64,000 bases of DNA from Bacteroidia bacterium (GTDB lineage Bacteria; Bacteroidota; Bacteroidia; B-17B0; Aurantibacillaceae): positions 18,347-82,346 of the forward strand of contig JACMNO010000088.1 in the NCBI GenBank assembly GCA_014378485.1, read 5' to 3'. The translations under genes and the position numbers were made by a program. Of this stretch, positions 17,448 to 26,752 are shown in pieces (the first letter of the stretch is position 1; each line of letters opens with the position of its first letter). The notes under the pieces are model-generated. The model ran no database searches and was not told the origin of the DNA. It saw only the letters and a program-made list of their open reading frames with translations.

Positions 17448-17798
17448 TTACTTTAAACGATTTGTTTTGGTTTCAGGAAAAACAACCCAGGGCTTAAAAG
17501 CTTTTGCTTCCTCAAAATCCATTGAGGCATAGGAAATAATAATAACCACATCGCCTAAACTAACGTGTTTGGCAGCAGGGCCGTTTAAACAAATAACGCC
17601 TGACCCACGGTCACCTTTAATTACATAAGTCACTAGGCGTTGTCCGTTGTTTTTATTTAAAACATGCACTTGTTCATTTTCAATAAGATTGGCTGCATCC
17701 ATAAGATCTTCATCTATGGAAATACTTCCTATATAATCCAATTCGGCTTGTGTAACAGTTACACAATGTAATTTGGATTTCATCACTTGAATTTGCAT
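17448..17798 (-). CDS. panD: Aspartate 1-decarboxylase
   Basis: A pyruvoyl enzyme that makes beta-alanine for pantothenate and CoA. Seen: [20 protein letters not shown], where the Gly-Ser bond of YIGS is the self-cleavage site that produces the pyruvoyl group, then [17 protein letters not shown] and LNGPAAKH. Start: an upstream frame extends to 17873, but those 25 residues do not resemble the family; the ATG at 17798 gives MQIQVMKSK and 116 residues, the normal size. First gene of the panD, flippase-like, rfaE2 run. Confidence 0.95.
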   Translation of the reverse strand: MQIQVMKSKLHCVTVTQAELDYIGSISIDEDLMDAANLIENEQVHVLNKNNGQRLVTYVIKGDRGSGVICLNGPAAKHVSLGDVVIIISYASMDFEEAKAFKPWVVFPETKTNRLK

Positions 17799-17961
17799 CA
17801 TGCCGCAAATGTAAGGATTTAACCATAAACCACATAAATAAAAAGTGTAAAAACAAGTTAATAAACCCACCAATCATTAACCTAAACCGCTTATATATCT
17901 GCGCTTCGCTTTTTTTGCAAATCAGTAAATTAATTGCACATTTACTATCAAACTTTTATTT

Positions 17962-20658
17962 ATGAACTTCAAACATTTACTTTTTACAGTTGCTTTTTTC
18001 GCGTCAATTGCTGCTTGTTCATCTTCTAAGAAAACATCAACGAATTCCAACACTTCAAAAACTTTTGCTGAACCGGCGATCGACCTGGATACTATCAGAG
18101 TTCTTGCAGAAGATCCTCCTAAAAAGAAAGTTTATCAGGCAACTCCAACCAAAAGTAGTGACATTATTCACACTAAATTATGGGTGAGTTTTGACTGGCA
18201 GAAATCTCAGTTAATAGGTAAGGCAGAGTTAAAAGTAAAACCTTACTTCTACCCAACTAATATGCTTTATTTGAATGCACGTGGGATGGATATTAAATCG
18301 GTGAAATTAGCGGAACTGCTTACCAAAGAATTGCCCGCAAAAAAAGGCGGAAAATCTGTTGTTACAGAAGATGCATTTACTGATAAACCAGTAACCTTTA
18401 AATATGAGAACGATTCGATAAAAATTAATTTAGGGAAAGAATATACCGCTAAAGAAACTTACATCGTAACGATCGAATACACTTCTAAACCAAACGAATT
18501 AAAAGAAGGAGGAAGCGGAGCCATTTCGAGCGACAAAGGATTATATTTTATTAATCCAACAGGAACTGATCCTGATAAAATGCCGCAGATATGGACACAA
18601 GGTGAAACTCAATCCAATTCCGCATGGTTTCCAACCATTGATAACCCAACAGAAAAAATGACCAATGAAATCTACATGACCGTAGACGATAAATACATCA
18701 CGCTTTCGAACGGCTTATTAAAAGATGCAAAAAAAAATACAGATGGGACCCGCACCGATCATTGGGTTATGGATCTTCCTCATGCACCCTACCTGGTAAT
18801 GATGGGTGTTGGTGAATTTAAAAAAGTTACGGATGAGCCATGGAATGGCAAAGAAATTTCTTATTATGTTGAAAAAGAATATGAGCCTCACGCTAAAGCA
18901 ATTTTTGGAAAAACCAAAAAGATGGTAGAATTTTATTCAACGAAATTAGGGGTTCCTTATCCCTGGCAAAAGTATGCGCAAATTGTTGCGCGTGATTATG
19001 TGAGTGGTGCTATGGAAAACACTTCAGCAACTCTTCATGGAGATTTTGTTTGTTATCAAACTACCAGGGAAATTATTGATGGCGCAAAAGGCGAAAGTAC
19101 AATCGCGCACGAATTATTTCATCAATGGTTTGGTGACCTCGCAAGCTGCGAAAGCTGGAGTAACCTGACTTTAAACGAATCGTTCGCAACTTATGGCGAG
19201 TACTTGTGGGAAGAGTTCGAATACGGAAGAGATGCGGCGGACGACCATTCTGCCGGATCTCGATTTGGTTATTTTGCTCAGGCTAATCAAAAACAAGTTG
19301 ACCTTGTACGTTTTGATTATGCAGAGCGTGAAGATATGTTTGATGCTTTTAGCTATAACAAGGGCGGACAAATTATACACATGCTGAGAAAATATGTAGG
19401 TGACGATGCTTTCTTTGCTTCTTTGAAATTGTATCTTGAAAAAAATAAATTTAAAACGGCCGAGGTCCATGACCTTCGTTTAGCATTTGAAGAAACAACC
19501 GGAGAAGATTTGAACTGGTTCTTTAACCAATGGTATTATGCAAAAGGGCATCCCGAATTAGATATTAAGAAAACTTTTGATGAATCAACAAAAAAATTAA
19601 AGGTAGAAATTACACAAACGCAGGATTTTAAAGTAGCACCCTTATATAGGCTTCCAATCTATATTGATATTTATGCGGGAGGAAAAAAAGAACGTAAACT
19701 TATCTGGATCGATGATATAAAAAATTCATATACGTTTGATGTTAATTCCAATCCTGAATTGGTTAACATTGATGCTGAAAGGCAATTGCTGGCAAAAATG
19801 ACTTATGAAAAAAGTAAGGAAGAATATATTTTTCAATATAAAAACGCACCACTTTGGGGCGACAGGGATGAAGCATTGGATTATTTCCGCGACCACATGA
19901 ATGATAAAGCGATTTTTGATATTGTAAAATCCATTGCCCAAAATGATCCATGGAGAAAACTTAGGTCGGATGCTATTACAATATTAAGTGATGTAGCAAA
20001 AGATAAAGAAGCAGAGCTTAAACCGTTATTTATTTCCATCTCCGAAAAAGATGTTAATACTAAAGTACGTGCTGCAGCTATTAAAGCACTAGCTTCCAAT
20101 TATAAGGGAGATGATTTAAATGCCTTATACGAGAAAGCATTAAATGAACAATCCTACGCTATTGTTTCTGAAGGTTTTGATGCTATTGCGAAATCAAATC
20201 CAGAACTGGCAATGAAAAAAGCTGCGGCTTTAGAAAATGAAATGTCTAAAGAGATCATTTATTCAATTGCCGATTTGTATGCTAAAAACGGTACTGATGA
20301 TAATCATTCCTATTTCAAAAAAGTAAAGAAGCAATTTAATGGTTTTGAATTAATGGCTTATGGTAACATATATGGGAAATTCCTGAAACGCTGCACAAAG
20401 CCGGAGACTGCCATTGACGGTGCAAAAGAATTGGCAAAAATTGGTGCCAGCGACAGTAAATATGTTAAGTATGCGGCACAAAAAGTGATGAAAGATAATT
20501 TATTAAATGTATGGCAGGATAAAGAAGATAAGCTGAATGCAAAAATCGAAAAAGCGAAAAAGGAAAATCAGGATGTTACAGCAATGAATCTGGAATTAAA
20601 AACTGTATCAGAAACTAAAAAACAAATTTTAGATCTGTATAATTCTATAAAGAAGTAA
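17962..20658 (+). CDS. M1 family aminopeptidase, lipoprotein, with C-terminal HEAT-like repeats
   Basis: An 898-residue zinc metallopeptidase. It opens with a lipoprotein signal (SIAACSSSKK, lipobox Cys about residue 19). The catalytic core has the substrate-binding SGAMENTSAT near residues 346-355 and the zinc motif HELFHQWFGD near 383, with the third ligand Glu in LNESFATYGE about 20 residues on. The C-terminal part (about 640-898) is made of helical HEAT-like repeats and ends in a charged coiled coil. Family knowledge: it removes N-terminal residues from peptides; the lipid anchor places it outside the cytoplasm. It stands alone; a GIY-YIG element follows. Confidence 0.93.
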   Translation: MNFKHLLFTVAFFASIAACSSSKKTSTNSNTSKTFAEPAIDLDTIRVLAEDPPKKKVYQATPTKSSDIIHTKLWVSFDWQKSQLIGKAELKVKPYFYPTNMLYLNARGMDIKSVKLAELLTKELPAKKGGKSVVTEDAFTDKPVTFKYENDSIKINLGKEYTAKETYIVTIEYTSKPNELKEGGSGAISSDKGLYFINPTGTDPDKMPQIWTQGETQSNSAWFPTIDNPTEKMTNEIYMTVDDKYITLSNGLLKDAKKNTDGTRTDHWVMDLPHAPYLVMMGVGEFKKVTDEPWNGKEISYYVEKEYEPHAKAIFGKTKKMVEFYSTKLGVPYPWQKYAQIVARDYVSGAMENTSATLHGDFVCYQTTREIIDGAKGESTIAHELFHQWFGDLASCESWSNLTLNESFATYGEYLWEEFEYGRDAADDHSAGSRFGYFAQANQKQVDLVRFDYAEREDMFDAFSYNKGGQIIHMLRKYVGDDAFFASLKLYLEKNKFKTAEVHDLRLAFEETTGEDLNWFFNQWYYAKGHPELDIKKTFDESTKKLKVEITQTQDFKVAPLYRLPIYIDIYAGGKKERKLIWIDDIKNSYTFDVNSNPELVNIDAERQLLAKMTYEKSKEEYIFQYKNAPLWGDRDEALDYFRDHMNDKAIFDIVKSIAQNDPWRKLRSDAITILSDVAKDKEAELKPLFISISEKDVNTKVRAAAIKALASNYKGDDLNALYEKALNEQSYAIVSEGFDAIAKSNPELAMKKAAALENEMSKEIIYSIADLYAKNGTDDNHSYFKKVKKQFNGFELMAYGNIYGKFLKRCTKPETAIDGAKELAKIGASDSKYVKYAAQKVMKDNLLNVWQDKEDKLNAKIEKAKKENQDVTAMNLELKTVSETKKQILDLYNSIKK

Positions 20659-20669
20659 TGTGAATATTT

Positions 20670-20694
20670 GTCATGCTGAACTTGATTCAGCATC
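20670..20694. repeat. 25-base inverted repeat, left flank of GIY-YIG gene 2
   Basis: GTCATGCTGAACTTGATTCA followed by GCATC. It is itself a hairpin: ATGCTGAA pairs with TTCAGCAT around CTTGA. The exact reverse complement of all 25 bases is present at 21025-21049, on the other side of the GIY-YIG gene. Confidence 0.9.
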
Positions 20695-20708
20695 TCAATT
20701 AATAATTA

Positions 20709-21002
20709 ATGAAACTAACAAACGCCTTTATATATATTATGTCTAATAAAAATTTAACGACATTTTATATAGGAGTAACAAATGATTTAGAAAGAAGAGT
20801 AAAAGAACACAAACTAGGTGTAGGATGCGAATTTACTAGTAAATATAAATTGACGCATTTGGTCTATTATGAAATAATTAATGATATTAAAACAGCAATC
20901 GCGCGTGAAAAGCAATTAAAAAACTGGAGACGTCAATGGAAATTGGATCTGATAAAAGAATTAAATTCAGAAATGGTAGATTTAGCAATTGATTGGAACT
21001 AA
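20709..21002 (+). CDS. Single-domain GIY-YIG nuclease, copy 2
   Basis: A 97-residue protein that is almost entirely one GIY-YIG domain: FIYIMSNKNLTTFYIGVTND supplies the two motifs (YIM and YIG), LERRVKEHK supplies the conserved Arg, and AIAREKQLKNWRRQWK supplies the Glu and the basic helix. Family knowledge: small GIY-YIG proteins of this kind are widespread in Bacteroidota in several copies per genome and are presumed DNA endonucleases. It is bracketed by a perfect 25-base inverted repeat and sits between two unrelated peptidase genes, so it looks like an inserted cassette. It is only distantly similar to copy 1 at 13453. Confidence 0.9.
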   Translation: MKLTNAFIYIMSNKNLTTFYIGVTNDLERRVKEHKLGVGCEFTSKYKLTHLVYYEIINDIKTAIAREKQLKNWRRQWKLDLIKELNSEMVDLAIDWN

Positions 21003-21024
21003 AATAACAACCTACTAAGTTAGG

Positions 21025-21049
21025 GATGCTGAATCAAGTTCAGCATGAC
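21025..21049. repeat. 25-base inverted repeat, right flank of GIY-YIG gene 2
   Basis: GATGCTGAATCAAGTTCAGC followed by ATGAC, the exact reverse complement of 20670-20694. It begins 22 bases after the GIY-YIG stop and ends 22 bases before the S9 peptidase start, so it lies in the leader of that gene. Confidence 0.9.
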
Positions 21050-21071
21050 CAAAAAAACAAAATAAAACAAA

Positions 21072-23213
21072 ATGAAACAACTATTATTAATTACCAGCTT
21101 AGCAATTAGTTCTATTTCCATTGCACAGGAAAAACTCCTAACCATCCAGGATGCTGTTTTAAAAGGAAGAACCACCCTGGCTCCAAAGCGTTTACAGGCG
21201 TTAGATTTTATCAAAGGATATAACCGATTTACTTATATTGACAATAACGTTATCAAAAGCGGTGATAATTTAACAGGTAAAACAATAGACTTATTGTCAA
21301 TGAAAGATCTTAATGTTGCTCTAAAAGGCGCTAATAAAGATACTTTGGCAGCCGTAACAGGTATTACCTGGAAAAATTCAGTCCAGTTTTATTTCTCAAA
21401 CAAAAAAGGTGAATTAATCTATGACATCGAGAAAAAAACAATTTTAGAATCGGATAAAAAAACAGAGGAGTCTGGCTTAGAAGCTTATGATAAAGAAGCA
21501 ACAACCGAAGCTTATACTTACTGTAAAGATTATAATCTATTTGTTGTAAAGGATGGTAAGGAAACACAAGTAACAAACGATGGTTCTTATGACATTGTGT
21601 ATACCGGAAAAAATGTACACCAAAATGAGTTTGGAATAAATGGTGGAACGTTCTGGAGCCCGAAGGGAAATTACCTCGCTTTCTACCGCATGGATCAATC
21701 ACCGGTAACAGACTACCCAATCATTGACTGGACATCCCGTCCTGCAAAAAACAAAAATATAAAATACCCAATGGCCGGCAATAACAGTCATTATGTTGTT
21801 CTTGGTATTTATGACTTAAAAAACAACAAAACAATTTATGTAAAAACAGAAGGCGACAAAGAACAATACTTAACCAATGTAGCATGGAGCCCCGATGAAA
21901 AACGTATTTACATTGCTGTGTTGAGCCGTAATCAAAACGATATGAAATTAAACGAATACGATGCTGCCACCGGAAATTTTATTCATACCTTATTTGAAGA
22001 ACACGATGATAAATATACAGAACCTTTGCATCCAATGTTATTTGTAAAAAACAACCCAAGCCAGTTCATCTGGCAAAGCCGTAAAGATGGCTTTAATCAC
22101 TTTTATTTATACAATATTAGCGGAAGTTTAATTAAACAACTAACCAAAGGTAACTGGGAAGTAAAAGCAGAAAATGGTTTTGATGAAAAAGGCGAACGTT
22201 TATTTTTCCATGCAAATGATCAAAGCCCGGTGAATCAGGATTTTTACAGCGTAAATTTAAAAAGTAAGGAAGTAAAACGATTAACTTCAGGAAATGGTTT
22301 TCACACCTGCATACTAGATGAAAAGGGTAATTACACAATTGATAATTTCTCTAATTTAACTACACCAAGGGAATATAATATCATCAACACGACGACAAAA
22401 AAAGCAGTAAACTTTTATAAAGCAGATAACCCAATCAAAGATTTCAAAACAGGAAGCTGGAGCTTATTTCCTATCAAAAATAACGAAGGAACGGATCTGT
22501 TTTGCCGCTTATTTAAACCAGTAAATTTTGATTCCACGAAAAAATACCCGGTGTTGGTATATTTATATAATGGACCTCATTCTCAATTAGTGACTAACAC
22601 CTGGATGGCAGGAGGAGAGATATGGTATCAATACATGGCTGAAAAAGGCTTTATTGTATTTACGTTAGACGGTCGCGGAACATCCAACAGAGGAAAAGCA
22701 TTTGAACAAGCAACTCACAGGCAGTTAGGAACCAAAGAAATGGAGGATCAATTAAAAGGCGTTGACTATTTGAAATCGTTGCCTTACGTGGATGGCAATA
22801 GAATTGGCGTGCATGGCTGGAGCTTTGGTGGTTTTATGACTACTACATTAATGACGCGATCTCCTGGGACATTTAAAGTGGGCGCGGCTGGTGGCCCTGT
22901 AATTGACTGGACTTTTTATGAGATTATGTACACAGAGCGTTACATGGATTCTCCACAGGATAATAAAGAAGGTTATGAAAAAAATAACCTATTAAACTAT
23001 ACAGATAAATTAAAAGGAAAATTATTAATGATTCATGGTGCCCAGGACCCAGTAGTTGTTTTGCAGCATAGTATCTTATACCAAAGAAATGCAGTTGAAA
23101 AAGGTATTCAATTGGATTACTATCTATATCCGGGACATGAGCATAATGTACTTGGAAAAGACAGGGCGCACTTAATGGAAAAAATCACAAATTACTTTAT
23201 TGATAATTTGTAA
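21072..23213 (+). CDS. S9B family dipeptidyl peptidase IV-like serine peptidase
   Basis: A 713-residue peptidase with a Sec signal (MKQLLLITSLAISSISIAQE), an N-terminal beta-propeller (about 30-490) and a C-terminal alpha/beta-hydrolase domain. The catalytic Ser lies in GWSFGGFMT near residue 584, the Asp in HGAQDPVV near 658 and the His in PGHEHNV near 690. Family knowledge: DPP IV-type enzymes release X-Pro dipeptides in the periplasm of Bacteroidota, and the preceding M1 aminopeptidase would complement this. The GWSF variant of GWSYGG is within family range. The leader contains the right repeat of the GIY-YIG element. Confidence 0.93.
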   Translation: MKQLLLITSLAISSISIAQEKLLTIQDAVLKGRTTLAPKRLQALDFIKGYNRFTYIDNNVIKSGDNLTGKTIDLLSMKDLNVALKGANKDTLAAVTGITWKNSVQFYFSNKKGELIYDIEKKTILESDKKTEESGLEAYDKEATTEAYTYCKDYNLFVVKDGKETQVTNDGSYDIVYTGKNVHQNEFGINGGTFWSPKGNYLAFYRMDQSPVTDYPIIDWTSRPAKNKNIKYPMAGNNSHYVVLGIYDLKNNKTIYVKTEGDKEQYLTNVAWSPDEKRIYIAVLSRNQNDMKLNEYDAATGNFIHTLFEEHDDKYTEPLHPMLFVKNNPSQFIWQSRKDGFNHFYLYNISGSLIKQLTKGNWEVKAENGFDEKGERLFFHANDQSPVNQDFYSVNLKSKEVKRLTSGNGFHTCILDEKGNYTIDNFSNLTTPREYNIINTTTKKAVNFYKADNPIKDFKTGSWSLFPIKNNEGTDLFCRLFKPVNFDSTKKYPVLVYLYNGPHSQLVTNTWMAGGEIWYQYMAEKGFIVFTLDGRGTSNRGKAFEQATHRQLGTKEMEDQLKGVDYLKSLPYVDGNRIGVHGWSFGGFMTTTLMTRSPGTFKVGAAGGPVIDWTFYEIMYTERYMDSPQDNKEGYEKNNLLNYTDKLKGKLLMIHGAQDPVVVLQHSILYQRNAVEKGIQLDYYLYPGHEHNVLGKDRAHLMEKITNYFIDNL

Positions 23214-23261
23214 TTGCAACCACTTCGATACAAAGAACTAGAGAAAAATTAATCATTCAAA

Positions 23262-23291
23262 CAACCTCCGTGGCCTTTGCGCCTCTGTGGT
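23262..23291. repeat. CCTCCGTGG...CTCTGTGG spacer repeat
   Basis: AACCTCCGTGGCCTTTGCGC followed by CTCTGTGGT, just before pepT. Its reverse complement (ACCAC-AGAGGC...CCACGGAGG) resembles ACCACGGAGGCACAGAG at 5070-5086. Elements of this text are common in Bacteroidota spacers as I remember; function unknown. Confidence 0.45.
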
Positions 23292-23304
23292 ATAAAATAA
23301 AAAT

Positions 23305-24555
23305 ATGGACTTTATAAACTACAAACACACCGTTACTGAGCGTTTTATCCGTTACGCAAAAATTGATACACAATCAGATCCTGATTCTACAACGATTCCA
23401 AGTACCATGAAACAAAAGAACCTTGGTAAATTGTTGGTTGAAGAATTAACCACTATGGGTATCACCGACGCGGAGATGGATCAGCATGGTTATGTGTATG
23501 CAACTATTCATTCCAATACAACCAAGCAGGTTCCCGTTATTTGTTTCTGTTCTCACATGGATACATCACCGGATTGTAGCGGCGAAAATGTGAATCCAAT
23601 CATACATGAAAAATACGACGGAAAAGATATAATTTTATCAAACGACACTTCTCAGATCATTAAATTTGCTGAACATCCTGATTTAGCTGCCCAAATTGGA
23701 AATGATATTGTAACAACCGATGGTACAACTTTACTAGGCGCTGACAATAAATCAGGATTAGCTGAAATTATGGATGCCGCCAATTATTTAATGCATCACC
23801 CCGAAGTGAAGCATGGCGATATTCGAATCTTATTTACACCGGACGAAGAAATAGGGCGAGGCGCAGATCATGTTGATATTAAAAAATTAGGCGCTCAATA
23901 TGGATACACCATGGATGGCGAATCTTTGGGACATATAGAGAATGAAACTTTCAGTGCAGACGGAGTTTCTATTATGGTTAAAGGAGTTCCAACTCACCCC
24001 GGTTTTGCAAAAGACAAAATGGAACACTCCATTAAAATTGCGGCAGAAATTATCAATCGCATCCCAAAAGATAAAACCCCTGAAAACACAGAAAAGAAAC
24101 AACCCTTTATCCACCCGGTAGCTATTAATGGTGGGTTAGAACAAGTAGAAATTAAATTTATTATTCGCGCCTTTGATACGGCTACTCTCAAATCGTTAGA
24201 AACTGAACTGGAAGAAATTACTAAATCAGTTTTATCAAACTATAAAAAATCGAGTTACTCATTTAAAGTAACTGAACAATACCGAAACATGAAGGATGTT
24301 TTGGATACCTGTTATTTTGTAGTGGAAAATGCACTAGAAGCTATTAAGCGTACTGGAGTAAAGCCAGTGTTGTCTAGCATTCGCGGGGGAACGGATGGCT
24401 CTCGTTTATCATTCATGGGTTTACCATGTCCTAATATTTATGCAGGCGAGCATGCTTTCCATAGTAAACTGGAATGGGTCAGTGTTCAGGATATGGAAAA
24501 AGCAACACAAACCATTGTGCATTTAGCAGCAATCTGGGAAGAGAACGCAAAATAA
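23305..24555 (+). CDS. pepT: Peptidase T (tripeptide aminopeptidase)
   Basis: A 416-residue M20B metallopeptidase of the cytosol that cuts the N-terminal residue from tripeptides. Seen: RYAKIDTQSDPDSTTIPST at the start, CSHMDTSPD with the first metal ligand His near residue 79, GTTLLGADNKSGLAEIMD with the bridging Asp, TPDEEIGRGADH with the catalytic Glu pair, and SIRGGTDGSRLSFMG toward the end. Length is normal. It is convergent with pdxA, with only 8 bases between the stops, so little room exists for a terminator. Confidence 0.96.
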   Translation: MDFINYKHTVTERFIRYAKIDTQSDPDSTTIPSTMKQKNLGKLLVEELTTMGITDAEMDQHGYVYATIHSNTTKQVPVICFCSHMDTSPDCSGENVNPIIHEKYDGKDIILSNDTSQIIKFAEHPDLAAQIGNDIVTTDGTTLLGADNKSGLAEIMDAANYLMHHPEVKHGDIRILFTPDEEIGRGADHVDIKKLGAQYGYTMDGESLGHIENETFSADGVSIMVKGVPTHPGFAKDKMEHSIKIAAEIINRIPKDKTPENTEKKQPFIHPVAINGGLEQVEIKFIIRAFDTATLKSLETELEEITKSVLSNYKKSSYSFKVTEQYRNMKDVLDTCYFVVENALEAIKRTGVKPVLSSIRGGTDGSRLSFMGLPCPNIYAGEHAFHSKLEWVSVQDMEKATQTIVHLAAIWEENAK

Positions 24556-24563
24556 GATTAATC

Positions 24564-25616
24564 TTACCCTCTTTCTTTTTTAATAGGCGTGAAAGCTAAA
24601 GGATTAGTATTGATTTCCTCATGCAACATTCTTCTCTTATAAATATCTATAGCAGCATATAATGCTTCCCTGAAAGAAGATTCATCTGCGATTTGCTTTC
24701 CTGCAATATCATAAGCGGTGCCATGGTCAGGAGAGGTACGAACAAAGTTTAATCCGGCCGTAAAATTAACACCACTTCCAAACGCAAGCGCTTTAAAAGG
24801 AATCAATCCCTGATCGTGATACATAGCTAGTACACCATCAAATTTAGATTGCGTGTTATTTCCAAAAAAACCATCTGCCGAATAAGGGCCGTAAACCATC
24901 ATGGTTTCTTTTGCTTTATTGATTGCGGGAATAATTACATTCTGTTCTTCTTCGCCAATAGCACCGTTCTCGCCTGCGTGTGGATTTAAACCCAATACCG
25001 CAATTTTTGGTTTACGAATCCCGAAATCTTTCACCAACGAAGTATGCAGTTGTGTGATTTTAGAAATAATATTTTCTGAGGTAATATGTTGTGCCACATC
25101 TTTAATCGGAACGTGTCCTGTTACAACTGCCACACGTAAATCACCTGAACACAAAAGCATTAATGGTTTGCCTTCTAATTTTTCTCCAAGGTATTCTGTA
25201 TGCCCAGGGTAATTAAACCCTGCCTCCTGCATATTATGTTTGTTGATCGGAGCAGTTACTAATACATCAATTTTTTTGTCATGAAGCGCTTGTGTTGCTG
25301 CTTCCAAAGACAAGCGAGCGTATTTCCCAGCCATTGCAGTGGCCTTGCCCATTTCAATCGTAACTTCTTCTTCGTAACAAATAAATACATTTGGTTTTTT
25401 TGTATGCACCTGATTAAAATCTCTTAAAGGATTAAAATTAAAGTCTTCAAGGTTCAGCATTTTCCTAAAATAAGATACTGTTTTTTGAGAACTAAACAAA
25501 ACGGGCACACAAATCTCCAACATTGCAGGATCTGATAAGGTTTTCAAAATAATTTCGAGGCCTACTCCATTTAAATCCCCCTGAGATATTCCAACAACAA
25601 CTTTATTTTCTATCAT
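24564..25616 (-). CDS. pdxA: 4-hydroxythreonine-4-phosphate dehydrogenase
   Basis: Enzyme of pyridoxal 5'-phosphate synthesis (DXP-dependent route). Seen: GISQGDLNGVGLEI at the N-terminus, APINKHNMQEAGFNYPGHTE, GLNPHAGENGAIG, and MYHDQGLIPFKALAFGSGVN; the His residues of these segments bind the divalent metal. Start: the frame opens at 25637, but the ATG at 25616 gives MIENKVVVGISQGD, the normal family start, and 350 residues. That start also avoids overlap with the upstream gene, which ends at 25622. Confidence 0.94.
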   Translation of the reverse strand: MIENKVVVGISQGDLNGVGLEIILKTLSDPAMLEICVPVLFSSQKTVSYFRKMLNLEDFNFNPLRDFNQVHTKKPNVFICYEEEVTIEMGKATAMAGKYARLSLEAATQALHDKKIDVLVTAPINKHNMQEAGFNYPGHTEYLGEKLEGKPLMLLCSGDLRVAVVTGHVPIKDVAQHITSENIISKITQLHTSLVKDFGIRKPKIAVLGLNPHAGENGAIGEEEQNVIIPAINKAKETMMVYGPYSADGFFGNNTQSKFDGVLAMYHDQGLIPFKALAFGSGVNFTAGLNFVRTSPDHGTAYDIAGKQIADESSFREALYAAIDIYKRRMLHEEINTNPLAFTPIKKERG

Positions 25617-25621
25617 ATTAT

Positions 25622-26752
25622 TTAATTTATAATCCAACCTGCTATTGACAGTAAATTGTCAATGTAAATATTTTCCCATTTGGCTTTAAACACGCTATAA
25701 ACTGAAAGTTCTCTCCTGTAAACAGATTCACCAAGTTTGATATGGGTGATGATGGCCGCATGGTTTTGTGATACCTTAAAGTTATGTAATTCAAAATTCT
25801 TTTTTCCAATTTCAATCCCCTTGTAATAAATTGCTCTCCCAATTGGTTTCGCTTCAATACTCACCGAATAATTTTCATCGAATTCTTTGTAATAGGCCGC
25901 TAACATGGTTTCCTTTGCAGAATTGATCAGGAAATATTTATCTTTAAATGAAAATTCCACAAGTCCATTGCTTACCTTATTAAAACTAAAAGTAGTTGGT
26001 ACTTTTGCCACAGAATTGAAGCCTCCGATGATCTTTTGTGTTTTTAATCCAAGATCATATTTAATAATGCTTCCTTCTAAATCTGTGATTTTTATGTAAG
26101 GGAACATAAACGAATTATTGTTGATCCAATAAACCGGAACTTCCGTTTTCTTCTCTAATGAAGAAATGCCCCCATGGCCAGCATCCTCCATGATCACAAC
26201 TTTTGACTTACCTTTTGGAGAATAAATTAATTTATAAGGCGAAGTTTTCTGATCAACCTCAACATCTTGCCCAATAACCGGTTTAAATTCCGGGTCATTG
26301 ATATTTGAATATTTACGTTTCGTTAAGTCATAAAGCGAATAATAAGAGCCCGAAAAAACATCATTAATAAAATAAATGATGCTGTCGTTGCTGCACCGAA
26401 CAACTTTTGCGGGGGCATCATGCAGAATCTCTTTGGTTTGCAGATCAAGTATACAACCCCTAGAAGAAATCAGGTAACGGTTTTGATACAAGGTATTTTC
26501 TCCTTGGTCAAATCTCAGATAATCTGTCCCGTTTTTTGTCCCATCAATTTTCAAGACAGTGTCCCTGCCTTCATATACGTGGTTAACGAAATTATATTTA
26601 AATACTAGTTGTTTTAGGTTCTCTTTGCTTAAAGGGTCATAACATACCGCCACCAATGATTCACTCATTTTTACCTGGGCGCTGCTCCAAAAGGAACAAA
26701 ACACCATGATATGTAGCAGTATTTTCAATTTATAGATTAGAGAAAAAATCAA
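25622..26752 (-). CDS. Secreted protein of unknown function, probably beta-rich
   Basis: A 376-residue protein with an N-terminal hydrophobic signal (KILLHIMVFCSFWSSAQ) followed by many short beta strands with IYYL-, YLISS- and LYDLT-like periodicity, suggestive of a beta-propeller. I do not recognise a family. The start at 26752 lies inside the end of pepA (stop at 26730), a 23-base overlap; an in-frame ATG 45 bases further on (MVFCSF) would remove most of the signal's charged part and is less likely. It sits between pepA and pdxA in one minus-strand run. Confidence 0.75.
   Translation of the reverse strand: MIFSLIYKLKILLHIMVFCSFWSSAQVKMSESLVAVCYDPLSKENLKQLVFKYNFVNHVYEGRDTVLKIDGTKNGTDYLRFDQGENTLYQNRYLISSRGCILDLQTKEILHDAPAKVVRCSNDSIIYFINDVFSGSYYSLYDLTKRKYSNINDPEFKPVIGQDVEVDQKTSPYKLIYSPKGKSKVVIMEDAGHGGISSLEKKTEVPVYWINNNSFMFPYIKITDLEGSIIKYDLGLKTQKIIGGFNSVAKVPTTFSFNKVSNGLVEFSFKDKYFLINSAKETMLAAYYKEFDENYSVSIEAKPIGRAIYYKGIEIGKKNFELHNFKVSQNHAAIITHIKLGESVYRRELSVYSVFKAKWENIYIDNLLSIAGWIIN

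Noticed and set aside
19171..19470. 99-codon open frame antisense to the M1 aminopeptidase
   Set aside because: It is a shadow of a conserved catalytic gene on the plus strand; its residues follow from the opposite frame.
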